The notes under the pieces are model-generated. The model did not search any database. It had not been told where the DNA came from and saw only the letters and a list, made by a program, of their open reading frames with translations. A DNA stretch of 42,625 nt from Bacillus sp. JCM 19041 (GTDB taxonomy: Bacteria > Bacillota > Bacilli > Bacillales > Bacillaceae_D), in assembly GCA_001310375.1 (NCBI GenBank), contig BAXC01000033.1, forward strand, positions 1 to 42,625, read 5' to 3'. Shown here in pieces: positions 1 to 8,858 of this stretch. Each line of letters begins with the position of its first letter. The stretch's first letter is position 1. Both the position numbers and the translations under genes were made by a program.

Positions 1-628
1 TGACCCATGGTCCGATTTGTTCTTCGCCAAACAGTTCCTTTGCATACGATTCAGCTAATCCCTCAATCACCAAGTAGTCCCCAACTGTTACATCCCCATG
101 GTTCCATTCCACATAGGAAAAACGTAAATTATGATGAAACTCGTGGGCAATAAGTGCCGGCAACTTCGGGATGTTATAAGCGGTTGGATAAATCATTAAA
201 TTGATGAAGCCTGGGATCCCTCCAAATCCCACATACCCCTTTTGCAATGCAAGTTTTTCCCGATCAGCGATGAAGAGACCGAGCCTCACTTCCTCTGCGT
301 TAACTACTAATCCATGATACGTTGCTTGTTTAATGCTTTTTTCTAATGCCATTGCAGCTACTTCTAGCGTCTTATTCTGTTTTAGTTTTGCAAGTGACTG
401 CTCCATAGTTTCTGAATCAGTTAAGTCGGCGTACCCTAACATTTTGCTTGCGATTAATACATCGTAGCCGTTTTCTTGCTTTGCTTTAAGCGGGACATTG
501 ATCGTATTCCACATATCTTCAAATGGTTTCATCATCGTGTAGCGAAAGTATTCTTCTCGCTGCTCTCCATTCTTTATTGCTAATAAGTAATCATATTGCC
601 TAAGCGTATCAACAATTTCATAATCCAT
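1..628 (-). CDS. DUF2268-type putative zinc metalloprotease, 3' end cut by window
   Basis: The minus-strand frame starts at ATG 628, behind GGAGTGAAGGAA, and runs open to base 1. About 209 codons are visible and the C-terminus lies outside the window. The motif PALIAHEFHH (nucleotides about 131-160) is an HExxH-type zinc site. A downstream E-G-L-A-E-S segment probably carries the third ligand glutamate. This arrangement is typical of DUF2268 (YjaZ-like) predicted Zn-dependent proteases in Bacillus. No signal peptide is visible, so a cytoplasmic location is likely. The gene has its own promoter with a MerR-type layout (659-689). Family call is good; the substrate is unknown. Confidence 0.82.
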   Translation of the reverse strand, partial: MDYEIVDTLRQYDYLLAIKNGEQREEYFRYTMMKPFEDMWNTINVPLKAKQENGYDVLIASKMLGYADLTDSETMEQSLAKLKQNKTLEVAAMALEKSIKQATYHGLVVNAEEVRLGLFIADREKLALQKGYVGFGGIPGFINLMIYPTAYNIPKLPALIAHEFHHNLRFSYVEWNHGDVTVGDYLVIEGLAESYAKELFGEEQIGPWV

Positions 629-658
629 TTCCTTCACTCCTTTTTGTGCTTAATTGAT

Positions 659-689
659 ACTGTAATGGGTTACGTAACGTAAAGGTCAA
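659..689 (-). promoter_or_regulatory. MerR-type promoter with 19-nt spacer and centred dyad
   Basis: On the minus strand TTGACC (684-689) and TACAGT (659-664) are separated by exactly 19 nt. The palindrome GTTACGTAAC (669-678) sits in the middle of that spacer. Overlong spacers with a centred dyad are the hallmark of promoters activated by MerR-family regulators. The start codon at 628 is at a suitable distance. No MerR gene is in the window. Confidence 0.55.
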
Positions 690-763
690 TCCCTACTCTT
701 AATTTGTTTTGGAAACATTGGCGTTCTCCCTTGCACAAATAGTCCATCCATCGTATCATTAAT

Positions 764-778
764 TGATAATCATTATCA
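764..778. promoter_or_regulatory. Fur box (7-1-7)
   Basis: TGATAATCATTATCA is a perfect match to the Bacillus 7-1-7 Fur consensus TGATAATNATTATCA. It lies 25 nt before the exporter start at 803, where bound Fur would cover the promoter or the transcript start. It predicts iron repression of the exporter and probably of the ferritin gene behind it. Confidence 0.85.
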
Positions 779-802
779 CTTATGTACGAAAAGGAGGTCC
801 AC

Positions 803-2526
803 ATGCTTAAACGATTCATGCAATACTACATACCTTATAAACGCTTATTTGCCTTAACCCTCATTTGCGGCATACTCGCAGCGCTACTTGAGCTCGCATT
901 TCCTTTGGCAGTCAATCTAGTCGTTGACGAACTATTGCCGATGGGCGAATGGCAAATGATTGCGTGGGGTGGCGTCGGGCTGTTGGTTCTATACTTTATG
1001 AACGGCGGCTTCCATTATGTTGTTACCTATTGGGGACATAAGCTAGGCATTAATATTGAAACCGATATGAGAAAGCAGCTCTATGAGCATCTGCAAAAGC
1101 AATCGGTTCAATTTTACGATGATACGAAAACAGGGCACCTTATCTCTCGTCTAACAAACGATTTGATGGACATTGGGGAGGTTGCTCACCACGGACCAGA
1201 AGAACTGGCCATTTCGTTAATGACGCTCACAGGTGCTTTTGCGATTATGTTGTCCTTGAACTGGCAACTTGCTTTGCTAACGTTTGTTCTCGTACCGTTT
1301 ATCTTATTATTAACGGTCTATTTCGGGAAAAAGATGGCGGGTGCGATGTCGTATATGTTCGGAGCCATTGCTAATTTTAACGCGCGAGTTGAAAACGGCG
1401 TAACAGGAATTCGCGTCACAAAAGCATTTGCGAATGAAGACTTTGAACTTGAGCGCTTCACAAAAGAAAACAAAGAATTTCGCATTACAAAGTTAAAGTC
1501 TTATAAGATTATGGCGGCCCACATCACAGTCAGCCAAATCATGATGAAATTCTTGCTCTTGTTTGTCCTTGTCGCAGGCACATGGTTTGTGATAAACGGT
1601 CAGCTAACGTACGGCGAGTTTATTGCCTTTGTCCTATTTGCAAATATAATGATTGGACCAATCCAGAAACTAAACGCTGTCATTGAAATGTATCCAAAAG
1701 GCATTGCCGGCTTTAGAAGATTCCTTGATATTCTTGACCAAGAACCAGAACAAAAAGAAAAAGACAATGCTGTTGAAGCAACTGATTTGCGCGGTGAGAT
1801 TGTTTATGACAATGTTTCGTTTGCCTACAAAGGAAGCAAAACCGTATTAAACGAAGCTAGTTTCTCCATTAAACCAGGGGAAACAATTGCCTTTGTTGGT
1901 CCATCTGGTGCAGGGAAAACAACCATTGCAAGTCTCCTTCCCCGCTTTTATGATGTCTCTTCTGGCGGAATTAAGATTGACGGGACGGATATTCGGGAAT
2001 ACACATTAGCATCACTGCGTAACCAAATTGGCATTGTCCAACAAGACGTGTTTTTGTTTGATGGTACGATCCGTGAGAACATCGCTTACGGCAGGCTCGG
2101 CGCTTCAGACGAAGACATTCAGGATGCTGCACAAAAAGCGCAAATGGAAGACTTTATCCGCTTATTGCCAGATGGCATGGACACATTAATCGGTGAGCGT
2201 GGCGTGAAATTGTCTGGTGGTCAAAAGCAGCGCCTCTCCATTGCACGGATGTTTTTGAAGAATCCACCGATCCTTGTTTTGGATGAGGCAACATCAGCGC
2301 TCGATACACAAACAGAAGCGGCGATCCAAGAAGCGTTATCACGTTTGTCTGAAGGAAGAACAACGATTGTCATTGCCCACCGCTTGGCGACAATCCAAGA
2401 CGCGGACCGAATCTTTGTCTTAACGGAAAATGGTGTTGAAGAAGAAGGGCTCACGACGAGCTCCTTGCCCAAGGCGGGTTATATAGCCGGATGCACTCAC
2501 GCCAATTTGGTCTTCAATATGCATAA
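803..2526 (+). CDS. Fur-controlled ABC exporter (fused TM-ATPase), one frame break near 2447
   Basis: Half-size type I ABC exporter, MsbA/YknU-like. A six-helix transmembrane domain occupies about residues 1-310. The nucleotide-binding domain follows, with Walker A GPSGAGKTT (about residue 366), signature LSGGQ (about 471) and Walker B VLDEA (about 492). ATG 803 is preferred over the upstream ATG 782 because AAGGAGG (791-797) precedes it. Near 2447 (GAAGAAGG) one base is missing. The read-through frame gives an unrelated tail, whereas the shifted frame gives the expected exporter C-terminus (AHDELLAQGG, then RQFGLQYA) ending at TAA 2526. The span is 3n+2, so restoring one base gives 574 aa. 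The Fur box suggests a role in iron or siderophore metabolism or in the response to iron limitation; the substrate is unknown. Confidence 0.88.
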
Positions 2527-2554
2527 CAATTAGTAGTAGGAAGGATGATGACAG

Positions 2555-3048
2555 ATGTTATCAGAAAAAATGGTCACTGCTTTAAACCGTCAAATGAACA
2601 TCGAATTCCAAGCAGCACACGATTATATGGCGATGGCGGCATATTGCACCATACGAGCTACAATGGATTTGCTGACTTTTTCCTTATGCAAGCAGAAGAA
2701 GAACGCGTACACGGCATGAAAGTATACGAGTACTTAAACGACAAAGGCAAGCAAGCTGTCTTTGAAGCGATCAAAGCACCAGAAGCAAACTTTGGCTCCC
2801 TCGTCGAAACGTTTGAAGCCGCACTCGCTCAAGAACGCGAAGTGACAAAAAGCTATTACGACGTTTACGGAATTGCCCAAGATGAGCGGGAGTACCAAAC
2901 TCTCTCCTTCTTAAACTGGTTTCTCGACGAACAAGTAGAAGAAGAGGCAACATTTGAAACACATATTGATTATTTAACCCGGATTAAAGACGACTCCAAT
3001 GCCCTCTATATTTACGAGCAAGAACTCGGTAAGAGAAAGGATGGATAA
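2555..3048 (+). CDS. ftnA: Ferritin, one frame break near 2649
   Basis: Non-haem ferritin: a four-helix cytoplasmic iron-storage protein that oxidises Fe(II) and stores it as a ferric core. The start is ATG 2555 with AGGAAGGATG upstream. It reads [20 protein letters not shown] and so on, carrying the first ferroxidase glutamate. At about 2649 one C of a CC(C) run is missing. The next frame then continues with [16 protein letters not shown] (ExxH ferroxidase ligands) and the conserved helix D region [12 protein letters not shown]. Length 494 nt is 3n+2, and 164 aa after repair matches the ferritin family. It lies 28 nt behind the exporter, probably in the same Fur-controlled transcript. Confidence 0.9.
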
Positions 3049-3089
3049 TCGTCAAATAAAAGCAGCCGACATGGAGTGTTAGCTAATAT

Positions 3090-3157
3090 CCCCTTCAAGT
3101 AGACAAGAAAAAAGAAGAACATGTTACTATTTTTCTTAACAGTCTATCTCGAAGGGG
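3090..3157. repeat. 68-bp inverted-repeat element, MITE-like, with IS3-type ends
   Basis: The segment begins CCCCTTCAAGTAGACA and ends GTCTATCTCGAAGGGG. The two ends are imperfect inverted repeats, with inner AAGAAAAA/TTTTTCTT complementarity, so the whole element can fold on itself. The outer sequence resembles the terminal repeat TGTCTACTTAACGGGG found behind an IS3-family transposase tail at 12571-12586. It lies in the otherwise gene-free stretch 3049-3318, between ferritin and the arabinanase gene. It could also act as a bidirectional terminator. Confidence 0.55.
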
Positions 3158-3318
3158 TTTTAACAAAAACATTCATTTACATGTAACAAATAGACCACAC
3201 ACACCAGAGCCTAGTATGAAACAATAAAAAACTCGTAAACCACCTCTAGAATTGAGTGACCAATCAACATTAACCCTCAAGCTGCTTATTAATGATTGAA
3301 AGTCATTTTTTCATTCGC

Positions 3319-4775
3319 TTATTTTACTTCCCCAAACGGAAACTCCAGCCTCGGAGACAGCCGTAAACACCATAACGCTTTCCCCTGTCGCTTCATCCAT
3401 TGTTCAAGAAAAACACCCTTGTATACATCTCCATTAATCTCAAGTTCAGCTAGGTGATCGCCAGTTCGTTTCCACTTTCCTTCTGCCGCTCCAGTAATCT
3501 TTTGATCCGGTTCTAGAGAAATCTCAATTGATTCGTTCAATTCAGCTGATATTTGTTTTCCATGGTTAATAAATCGATAATTTCCGCTAACATCCTGATC
3601 CGAAACATTCCCAGTCGTTTCTCCTGTATAACGGTGGGGTGCAATAACTGGCCAACCTTCGCTATTCATGAACATCTGATGTACTCGAACCTGATGAAAT
3701 TCCCCTCTATCAGGAAAGCGTGTATGGAAAAATAGCTGATACTTGCCGCTCTCCTCATCGTAGTAAACTGAATTATGACCTGGCGAAACATAGCCTGCCG
3801 GATAGCTGTTCTCATCAAGTTCTGTTTGAAATAAGAAATTGCCCATTTGTTTTACCGCATACGGTTCAATCGATGCATCATCGAACAAAGGCAAATCAGG
3901 GTTTGATTTCACCTGTTCCATCTCATTGCCTTCCGCATCAACGTAAGGTCCTTCTGGAGATTTTGAGCGCGCCACACGCATATTGTAACCGCCCACGGCA
4001 TCGAGACCACCAAACGTAACGTGCAAATAATAGTATTCGGTCTCTGGGCTGTACAGAATATAAGGGCTTCAATGCGACTATGGTTCCCTCCCATCAGATG
4101 TTTGCCATACCCCTGCCCCGGAAACGGCTTGCCAGTTTGCGGATTCATTTCCATAATAAAGATGCCACCAGAGTAAGAGCCGTACACCATCCAAAGAAGG
4201 CCGTCTTTGTCAAAAAAAACATGTGGATCGACTACATTTGGATGGATCTGTGCATCGTAAATTGTGCCATCCTCACTCTCTTCTCCCCACATACCAGATT
4301 TCAGAAAAATACCAAGATCACGGTAAGGCCCCTCAATATCGTCAGCAACTGCTACGCCCATAACTGAACGTGGCGAGTCTCCCTTGCAAGCATTGTAATA
4401 CATATAATAGTTGCCGTCCTCCAATTGAATGACATCAGCAGCCCAAAGCGTATCCGTTTCCGCCCATTCAAATGCTTCGGCTAGTTCTTCATACACATTT
4501 GGAATCAACGGGTTGTCATCACTAACTTGGGTCGATACTTGTTCCCAATGCATCAAATCATCAGACTTGGCTGACGCTAGATGAGACCCGAAAATGTAAT
4601 AGGTTTCGCCATCTTTAACAACTGATGGATCATGGACAGAGACTTCGCCAAAACTCACTTCCTGCTCTCCGCCATCACTCCCATTTGCCCAACCACCAAC
4701 TAAAACAAACCCTACTGTCAATACAAGACAAAGTGATCCCAGTCCCCACCACACCTTATTCCTTGTTGTGAACAT
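3319..4775 (-). CDS. abn2: Exported arabinan endo-1,5-alpha-L-arabinosidase (GH43), one frame break near 4065
   Basis: Two-domain GH43 endo-arabinanase resembling B. subtilis Abn2/YxiA, which cleaves alpha-1,5-arabinan outside the cell. ATG 4775 follows AAAGGGGA and gives a hydrophobic N-terminal signal/anchor (WWGLGSLCLVLTVGF). The blade motif VHDPSVV holds the catalytic base Asp, VVDPHVF the pKa-modulating Asp and SRIEA the general acid Glu. The C-terminal third is the small beta domain seen in Abn2-like enzymes. At 4064-4066 one base of a GGG (coding-strand CCC) run is missing. Repair gives IEAPYILYSPE, the usual family sequence. The span is 3n+2, so 485 aa after repair. It is divergent from the ArsR-type regulator at 5025. 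Confidence 0.85.
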
Positions 4776-5024
4776 GGTTCCATTTCCCCTTTCCTCTTGT
4801 CCGTTATATTCATACATTCACTCAACCTAAATTATTTTTGTTTTTATTTCCTTAATTGTACGCACTAATCTTCACCACGATTTAGCCTTTGTTAGCCTTT
4901 AGATAAAAAACTGAATCAAGCTGCCTTGCTTTTCTATCTAAAACGTTAATGTTAATATTAAAAAATCAAAACATTCATGCTACACATTGCATAACGATTC
5001 ATACTAGGACATCGGAGGAACATC
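4776..5024. promoter_or_regulatory. Divergent promoter region between arabinanase and ArsR-type regulator
   Basis: AT-rich 249-bp intergenic region. It contains GTTAATGTTAATATTAAAA (4945-4963), which has a TTAATATTAA palindrome core. The same core occurs at 11566-11575, just upstream of the GH43 transport operon. The shared core is a candidate operator for the neighbouring regulator, but AT-rich DNA can produce it by chance. Confidence 0.35.
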
Positions 5025-5938
5025 ATGCAATTAGACACTACCACCAAATCACTACCTGTTTACGAAGCACTTGCCAGCAAAGTTAGGCTTTCTATTATTC
5101 AACAATTAAGCGTCCGTGCTATGAATGTTCGAGAACTTGCAGAAGCTGTCGGTTTAAGCAGCGCGATTATGACCATGCATATTAAGAAACTCGAAAAATC
5201 TAAAATCATCCGCACAGAAATGGTACCTGGAAAAGCAGGCACCCAAAAGCTGTGCATGCTTGATGTGGAACAAATCAATATCTTGTTCCCCCCGAAAACA
5301 GAGAATCCGATCAAGTATCATGAAACTGTGTTATCAGTTGGCCATTATACCGATTTTGAAGTGGAGCCAACTTGTGGAATTGCCACACCAGAGCATATTA
5401 TTGGCGAGTTCGATGAACCACGCTTTTTCCTTGATTCAGATCGCGTGAATGCAAAGATCTATGGTTTAGTAAAGGATTCATTGAATACAAGATCCCAAAC
5501 TTCTTAATGAAAAATGAGATGCCAAAAACGTTGGAAATTTCTATGGAACTATCTTCTGAAGCTCCCTTTACTAACAATAATTGGCCTTCGGATATCACAT
5601 TCCATTTGAACCAAATCGAGCTTGGGACTTGGACGAGCCCTGGCGATTACGGTGACAGCCCGGGAAAATTCACGCCAAATTGGTGGCCGAATGTCGTAAA
5701 CCAATACGGGTTGCTTAAGTTTCTGCGCATTACCGAAGAAGGCACTTTCATGGACGGAGTAAAACTGTCGTCAATGACAATTACAGACGTTGATATCCGT
5801 TCGAAACAATGGGTTTTCCGTATTTCTGTTCCAGAGGACGCAAAAAATGTTGGCGGCGTAACGATATTTGGTTCAAACTTTGGCAATTACAACCAGGATA
5901 TTCTTTTTCGTTTGTTTCACTCCACAGACCAAATCTAA
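5025..5938 (+). CDS. ArsR-type transcriptional regulator with large C-terminal sensor-like domain, one frame break near 5454
   Basis: The start is ATG 5025 behind CGGAGGAAC. Residues about 10-85 form an ArsR winged helix (ALASKVRLSII, then VRELAEAVGLSSAIMTMHIK). The remaining roughly 200 residues lack arsenic/metal-type Cys pairs. They are rich in aromatic and beta-prone stretches (GTWTSPGDYG, then PNWWPNVVNQYGLLKF), suggesting a beta-sandwich ligand domain. At 5453-5455 one A is missing. The shifted frame continues DLWFSKGFIEYKIPNFLMK, and 3n+2 becomes 304 aa after repair. Its position between the arabinanase and the arabino-oligosaccharide operon suggests it senses an arabinan breakdown product. 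The ligand is unproven. Confidence 0.75.
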
Positions 5939-5946
5939 AACAGCAT

Positions 5947-5981
5947 CAGCAAAAGAGAGGTCTGTTGCTCGTTTTTTGCTG
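5947..5981. terminator. Possible bidirectional terminator
   Basis: CAGCAAAA (5947-5954) pairs with TTTTGCTG (5974-5981) in the 50-nt gap between two convergent genes. A short T-run follows on the minus-strand reading. The loop is long, so this is a modest call. Confidence 0.4.
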
Positions 5982-5988
5982 TTCTGTT

Positions 5989-6933
5989 CTAGACCGGCTC
6001 TACATCAGCGACAGGCACGCCGAATTTTGGCCATCCGTTTTTCCAATCGATCAATTGGGCTCTTGCGTGACGATTTGGGTCATCAAGTGGATCTCCTTCA
6101 ATTTCTTTATATGGTCGCGCATGATAAATTAACACGTCAGAACTACCGTCCTCTGATACAGTAAAGCTGTTATGTCCAGGTCCATACTGTCTCGTCTCTT
6201 CATTTGTTGCAAATACAGGAGACTCTCCTTTATTCCAGCTTCTAGCATCAAGCAAATTAGCATTCTCGCTTGCATATAAAAGCCCCATACAGTAACGGTG
6301 GTCAGTTGCGCTAGCAGAGTATGCAATAAAAACACGCCCGTGGCGGACAATAACAGCTGGTCCTTCATTGACAAGATATCCTTCTGTTTCCCAGCCATGT
6401 TCAGGTTTTGTAAGCATCACTTGCTGACTTTCAAGCGTCCATGGATTTTTCATTTTTGCAATGTACAAATTCGTGTTCCCAGCTATATCTGGATCTTTTT
6501 GGGCCCAGACTAAATAACGGATGCCACGATGAGCAAACGTAGTGGCATCTAAAGCAAATGAATCCCACTTCGTTTCAATGCGCCCCTTTTCCGTCCAACT
6601 ACCTTCAAGCGGATTATCCGCATCTGTTTCCAGCACAAACATCCGGTTTCGCGCCTTGGCTGTTTCCGCTGCTGCAAAATAGATGTACCATTTCCCACCA
6701 ATAAAATGAAGTTCTGGAGCCCAAATGAACTTGCTCATCGGACCCTCTTCATGCTTATGCCAAACGTCCTTCTTTTCTCCATTGCATAACTCGTTGATTG
6801 TTTTTGCACGCCTTAGTTCAATTCTGTCATATTCTGGAACTGATCCAGTGAAGTAGTAGTAGCCGTCTGTATGCTTGTAGACCCAAGGATCCGCCCGTTG
6901 TTCCACAATTGGATTTTTATATACCAAATTCAT
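5989..6933 (-). CDS. GH43 exo-arabinofuranosidase-like enzyme, cytoplasmic
   Basis: Intact single-domain five-bladed GH43 protein of 314 aa without a signal peptide. ATG 6933 is chosen because AAAAGGAGTGAAAGAG precedes it; an upstream in-frame ATG at 6954 lacks this. RADPWVY carries the catalytic base, ALDATTF the modulating Asp and LVNEGPA the general acid Glu. The sequence resembles GH43 subfamily 26-type exo-alpha-1,5-L-arabinofuranosidases, but the exact linkage cannot be assigned by eye. It is the last gene of the transport operon, 24 nt behind the AraQ-like permease. It would split imported arabino-oligosaccharides to arabinose. Confidence 0.82.
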   Translation of the reverse strand: MNLVYKNPIVEQRADPWVYKHTDGYYYFTGSVPEYDRIELRRAKTINELCNGEKKDVWHKHEEGPMSKFIWAPELHFIGGKWYIYFAAAETAKARNRMFVLETDADNPLEGSWTEKGRIETKWDSFALDATTFAHRGIRYLVWAQKDPDIAGNTNLYIAKMKNPWTLESQQVMLTKPEHGWETEGYLVNEGPAVIVRHGRVFIAYSASATDHRYCMGLLYASENANLLDARSWNKGESPVFATNEETRQYGPGHNSFTVSEDGSSDVLIYHARPYKEIEGDPLDDPNRHARAQLIDWKNGWPKFGVPVADVEPV

Positions 6934-6957
6934 TTCTCTTTCACTCCTTTTCATTTA

Positions 6958-7856
6958 TTAACCTTTTATCCCCGTAATAGCAACGGATTCAATAATTTGC
7001 CGCTGAAAGATGACGAAAACAATAATCATCGGCAACATTGCCACAACTGATGCCGCCATAATAAGAGGGAAATCATTTTGAATTGCGTAATATGCATTAA
7101 AATTAGCAATCATTAGCTGAATCGGCATTTTATGTTGGGAGAAAACATAAATGAGAGGTCCCAAATAATCATTCCACACGCCCATAAACCATAAGATAAC
7201 CTGGGCAGCAATAGCAGGTTTGATAATTGGCAAAATAATGCGCCAATACGTTCCAAACATACTGCTTCCATCAATGGTTGCTGCTTCAATCAATGCGTTG
7301 GAAACGCCATTCAAATATTGACGTAAAAAGAAAAGCATAAACACATTCCCAAGCATAGCTGGCACAATAAGCGGCAACAAGGTATCAATCCAGCCAATTT
7401 GTGAGAACACAAGGAACTGTGGAATCATAATAACCGGGAATGGAATCATCATCGTCGCAAGCAACGCTAAAAAGATGCCTTGTTTAAACCGGAATTTCAT
7501 TTTCGCAAACGCAAATGCTGCCAGGCTCGTAAAGAAAGAACCAAACACAATAACAGGCGCAGCTATCGTCAAGCTGTTAATAAAGCCAAGATGGAGAGGT
7601 GCTTTTTGCCAGATTTCCACGTACTTCTCCCATACAAATGGATCAGGTATCCATGTAGGTGGCATGATTAACGTGTCGCGGTTATGCTTCAACGATGTTG
7701 ACAGCATCCAGATTAGCGGAAGAATCATCGCGACCGCTCCTGTTGAAAGCAAGATATGTGCAAACGTATTTTTCAACCTAATCGCCGTACGTTGCTTCAT
7801 GCCGTTTTTTACTGGAGGGATAGGCCAGTGTTTAACTTTGGATCAGTTCCAGCCAT
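6958..7856 (-). CDS. araQ: AraQ-like sugar ABC transporter permease, one frame break near 7808
   Basis: Inner-membrane permease of the carbohydrate uptake CUT1 family with six hydrophobic segments. It has the ATPase-contact EAA loop (EAATIDGSSMFGTYWRIILP). An ATG at 7800 has no ribosome site. A perfect AAGGAGG lies just before ATG 7856, whose frame (MAGTDPKLNTGL) breaks around 7805-7815. Restoring one base joins it to VKNGMKQRTA and makes the 3n+2 span 299 aa. The pair partner is the permease at 7875. A cytoplasmic ATPase is absent from the operon and is probably a shared MsmX-type protein encoded elsewhere. Confidence 0.85.
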
Positions 7857-7874
7857 TTCCGTTCCTCCTTACCA

Positions 7875-8750
7875 TTATTCATGCACCCATTTCGTTGAAA
7901 GTTTAAATTGGATAAAGGTCACGATAAACATGATAACCCCTAATATCCAGGCAATTGCACTTGCATAACCCATATCGTAATAAACAAAAGCTCTTTGCCA
8001 AAGGAAAAACACAACAGAAGCAGCGGAATAGTTTGGACCACCCTCCGGTGCCATAATTTGAATTTCGACGAAAATTTGTAGGGAGTTGATTATACCCGTC
8101 ACGACAAGAAAAAATGTGATCGGTGTCAGCAACGGAATCGTCACATAGCGGTACTTTTGCCAGAAATTTGCTCCATCGATTTCTGATGCTTCATATAACT
8201 CTCTCGGAATATTTTGAAGTCCCGCCAGAAAAAAAATAATCGTAACACCGAGCCCTTTCCAAATTCCCATAATGATAATTGCTGGTTTAATAAACGCTTC
8301 ATTCCCTAGCCAGTTTGGACCATCAATCCCGATTATGCCTAGAAAATAATTCATCAATCCATAATCAGTGTTGTAAATCCATTGCCATAAAATCGTAATT
8401 GCAACGATCGATGATACAGCGGGGATATAATAAACCGCTCTGTAAATGCTTTTACCACGGATTCCTTGATTCATCCAAATGGCAATAACGAGCGACAACA
8501 CAAGCCCAATCGGCACACCTATTAAATAAACGATTGTATTCCACAGCGATAACCAAAATCGATCATTTGTTAAAATATGGATATAGTTTGCCAAGCCAAT
8601 AAAATTAGCATCCTGCAACACATTCCAGTCCGTTAAACTAATGTAAATTGAATAAATCATTGGCCCTGAAGTAAATACGAGAAATTGTAGCAGCAACGGC
8701 AATATAAACAAATACGCAAGCCAGTTTTGTTTCTTTGCTAATGAATTCAC
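7875..8750 (-). CDS. araP: AraP-like sugar ABC transporter permease
   Basis: CUT1-family permease with six membrane spans and the EAA motif (YEASEIDGANFWQKYRYVTIP). The start is GTG 8750 behind AAGGTGG. The longer open frame to 8858 lacks a ribosome site and would overlap the intergenic hairpin. It forms the heterodimeric channel with the AraQ-like protein, 19 nt downstream. Length 291 aa is normal. Substrate is inferred as arabino-oligosaccharides from the flanking GH43 enzymes; other pentose oligomers are possible. Confidence 0.86.
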   Translation of the reverse strand: MNSLAKKQNWLAYLFILPLLLQFLVFTSGPMIYSIYISLTDWNVLQDANFIGLANYIHILTNDRFWLSLWNTIVYLIGVPIGLVLSLVIAIWMNQGIRGKSIYRAVYYIPAVSSIVAITILWQWIYNTDYGLMNYFLGIIGIDGPNWLGNEAFIKPAIIIMGIWKGLGVTIIFFLAGLQNIPRELYEASEIDGANFWQKYRYVTIPLLTPITFFLVVTGIINSLQIFVEIQIMAPEGGPNYSAASVVFFLWQRAFVYYDMGYASAIAWILGVIMFIVTFIQFKLSTKWVHE

Positions 8751-8777
8751 ACTTACACCACCTTTTCTTAAAAGCAA

Positions 8778-8805
8778 ATCGGAGAAAAGGAGCCTTCTCT
8801 CCGAT
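8778..8805 (-). promoter_or_regulatory. Intercistronic stem-loop between binding protein and permeases
   Basis: ATCGGAGA (8778-8785) pairs with TCTCCGAT (8798-8805). An inner AAGG/CCTT pairing gives a strong hairpin in the 108-nt gap. Such hairpins behind binding-protein genes commonly protect or partly terminate the transcript, so the binding protein is made in excess over the permeases. Confidence 0.55.
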
Positions 8806-8858
8806 ACAGCTCCATTATTGATTGTCTCTTGCTCGCTGCGCTCGCTCATTAGATTCAT

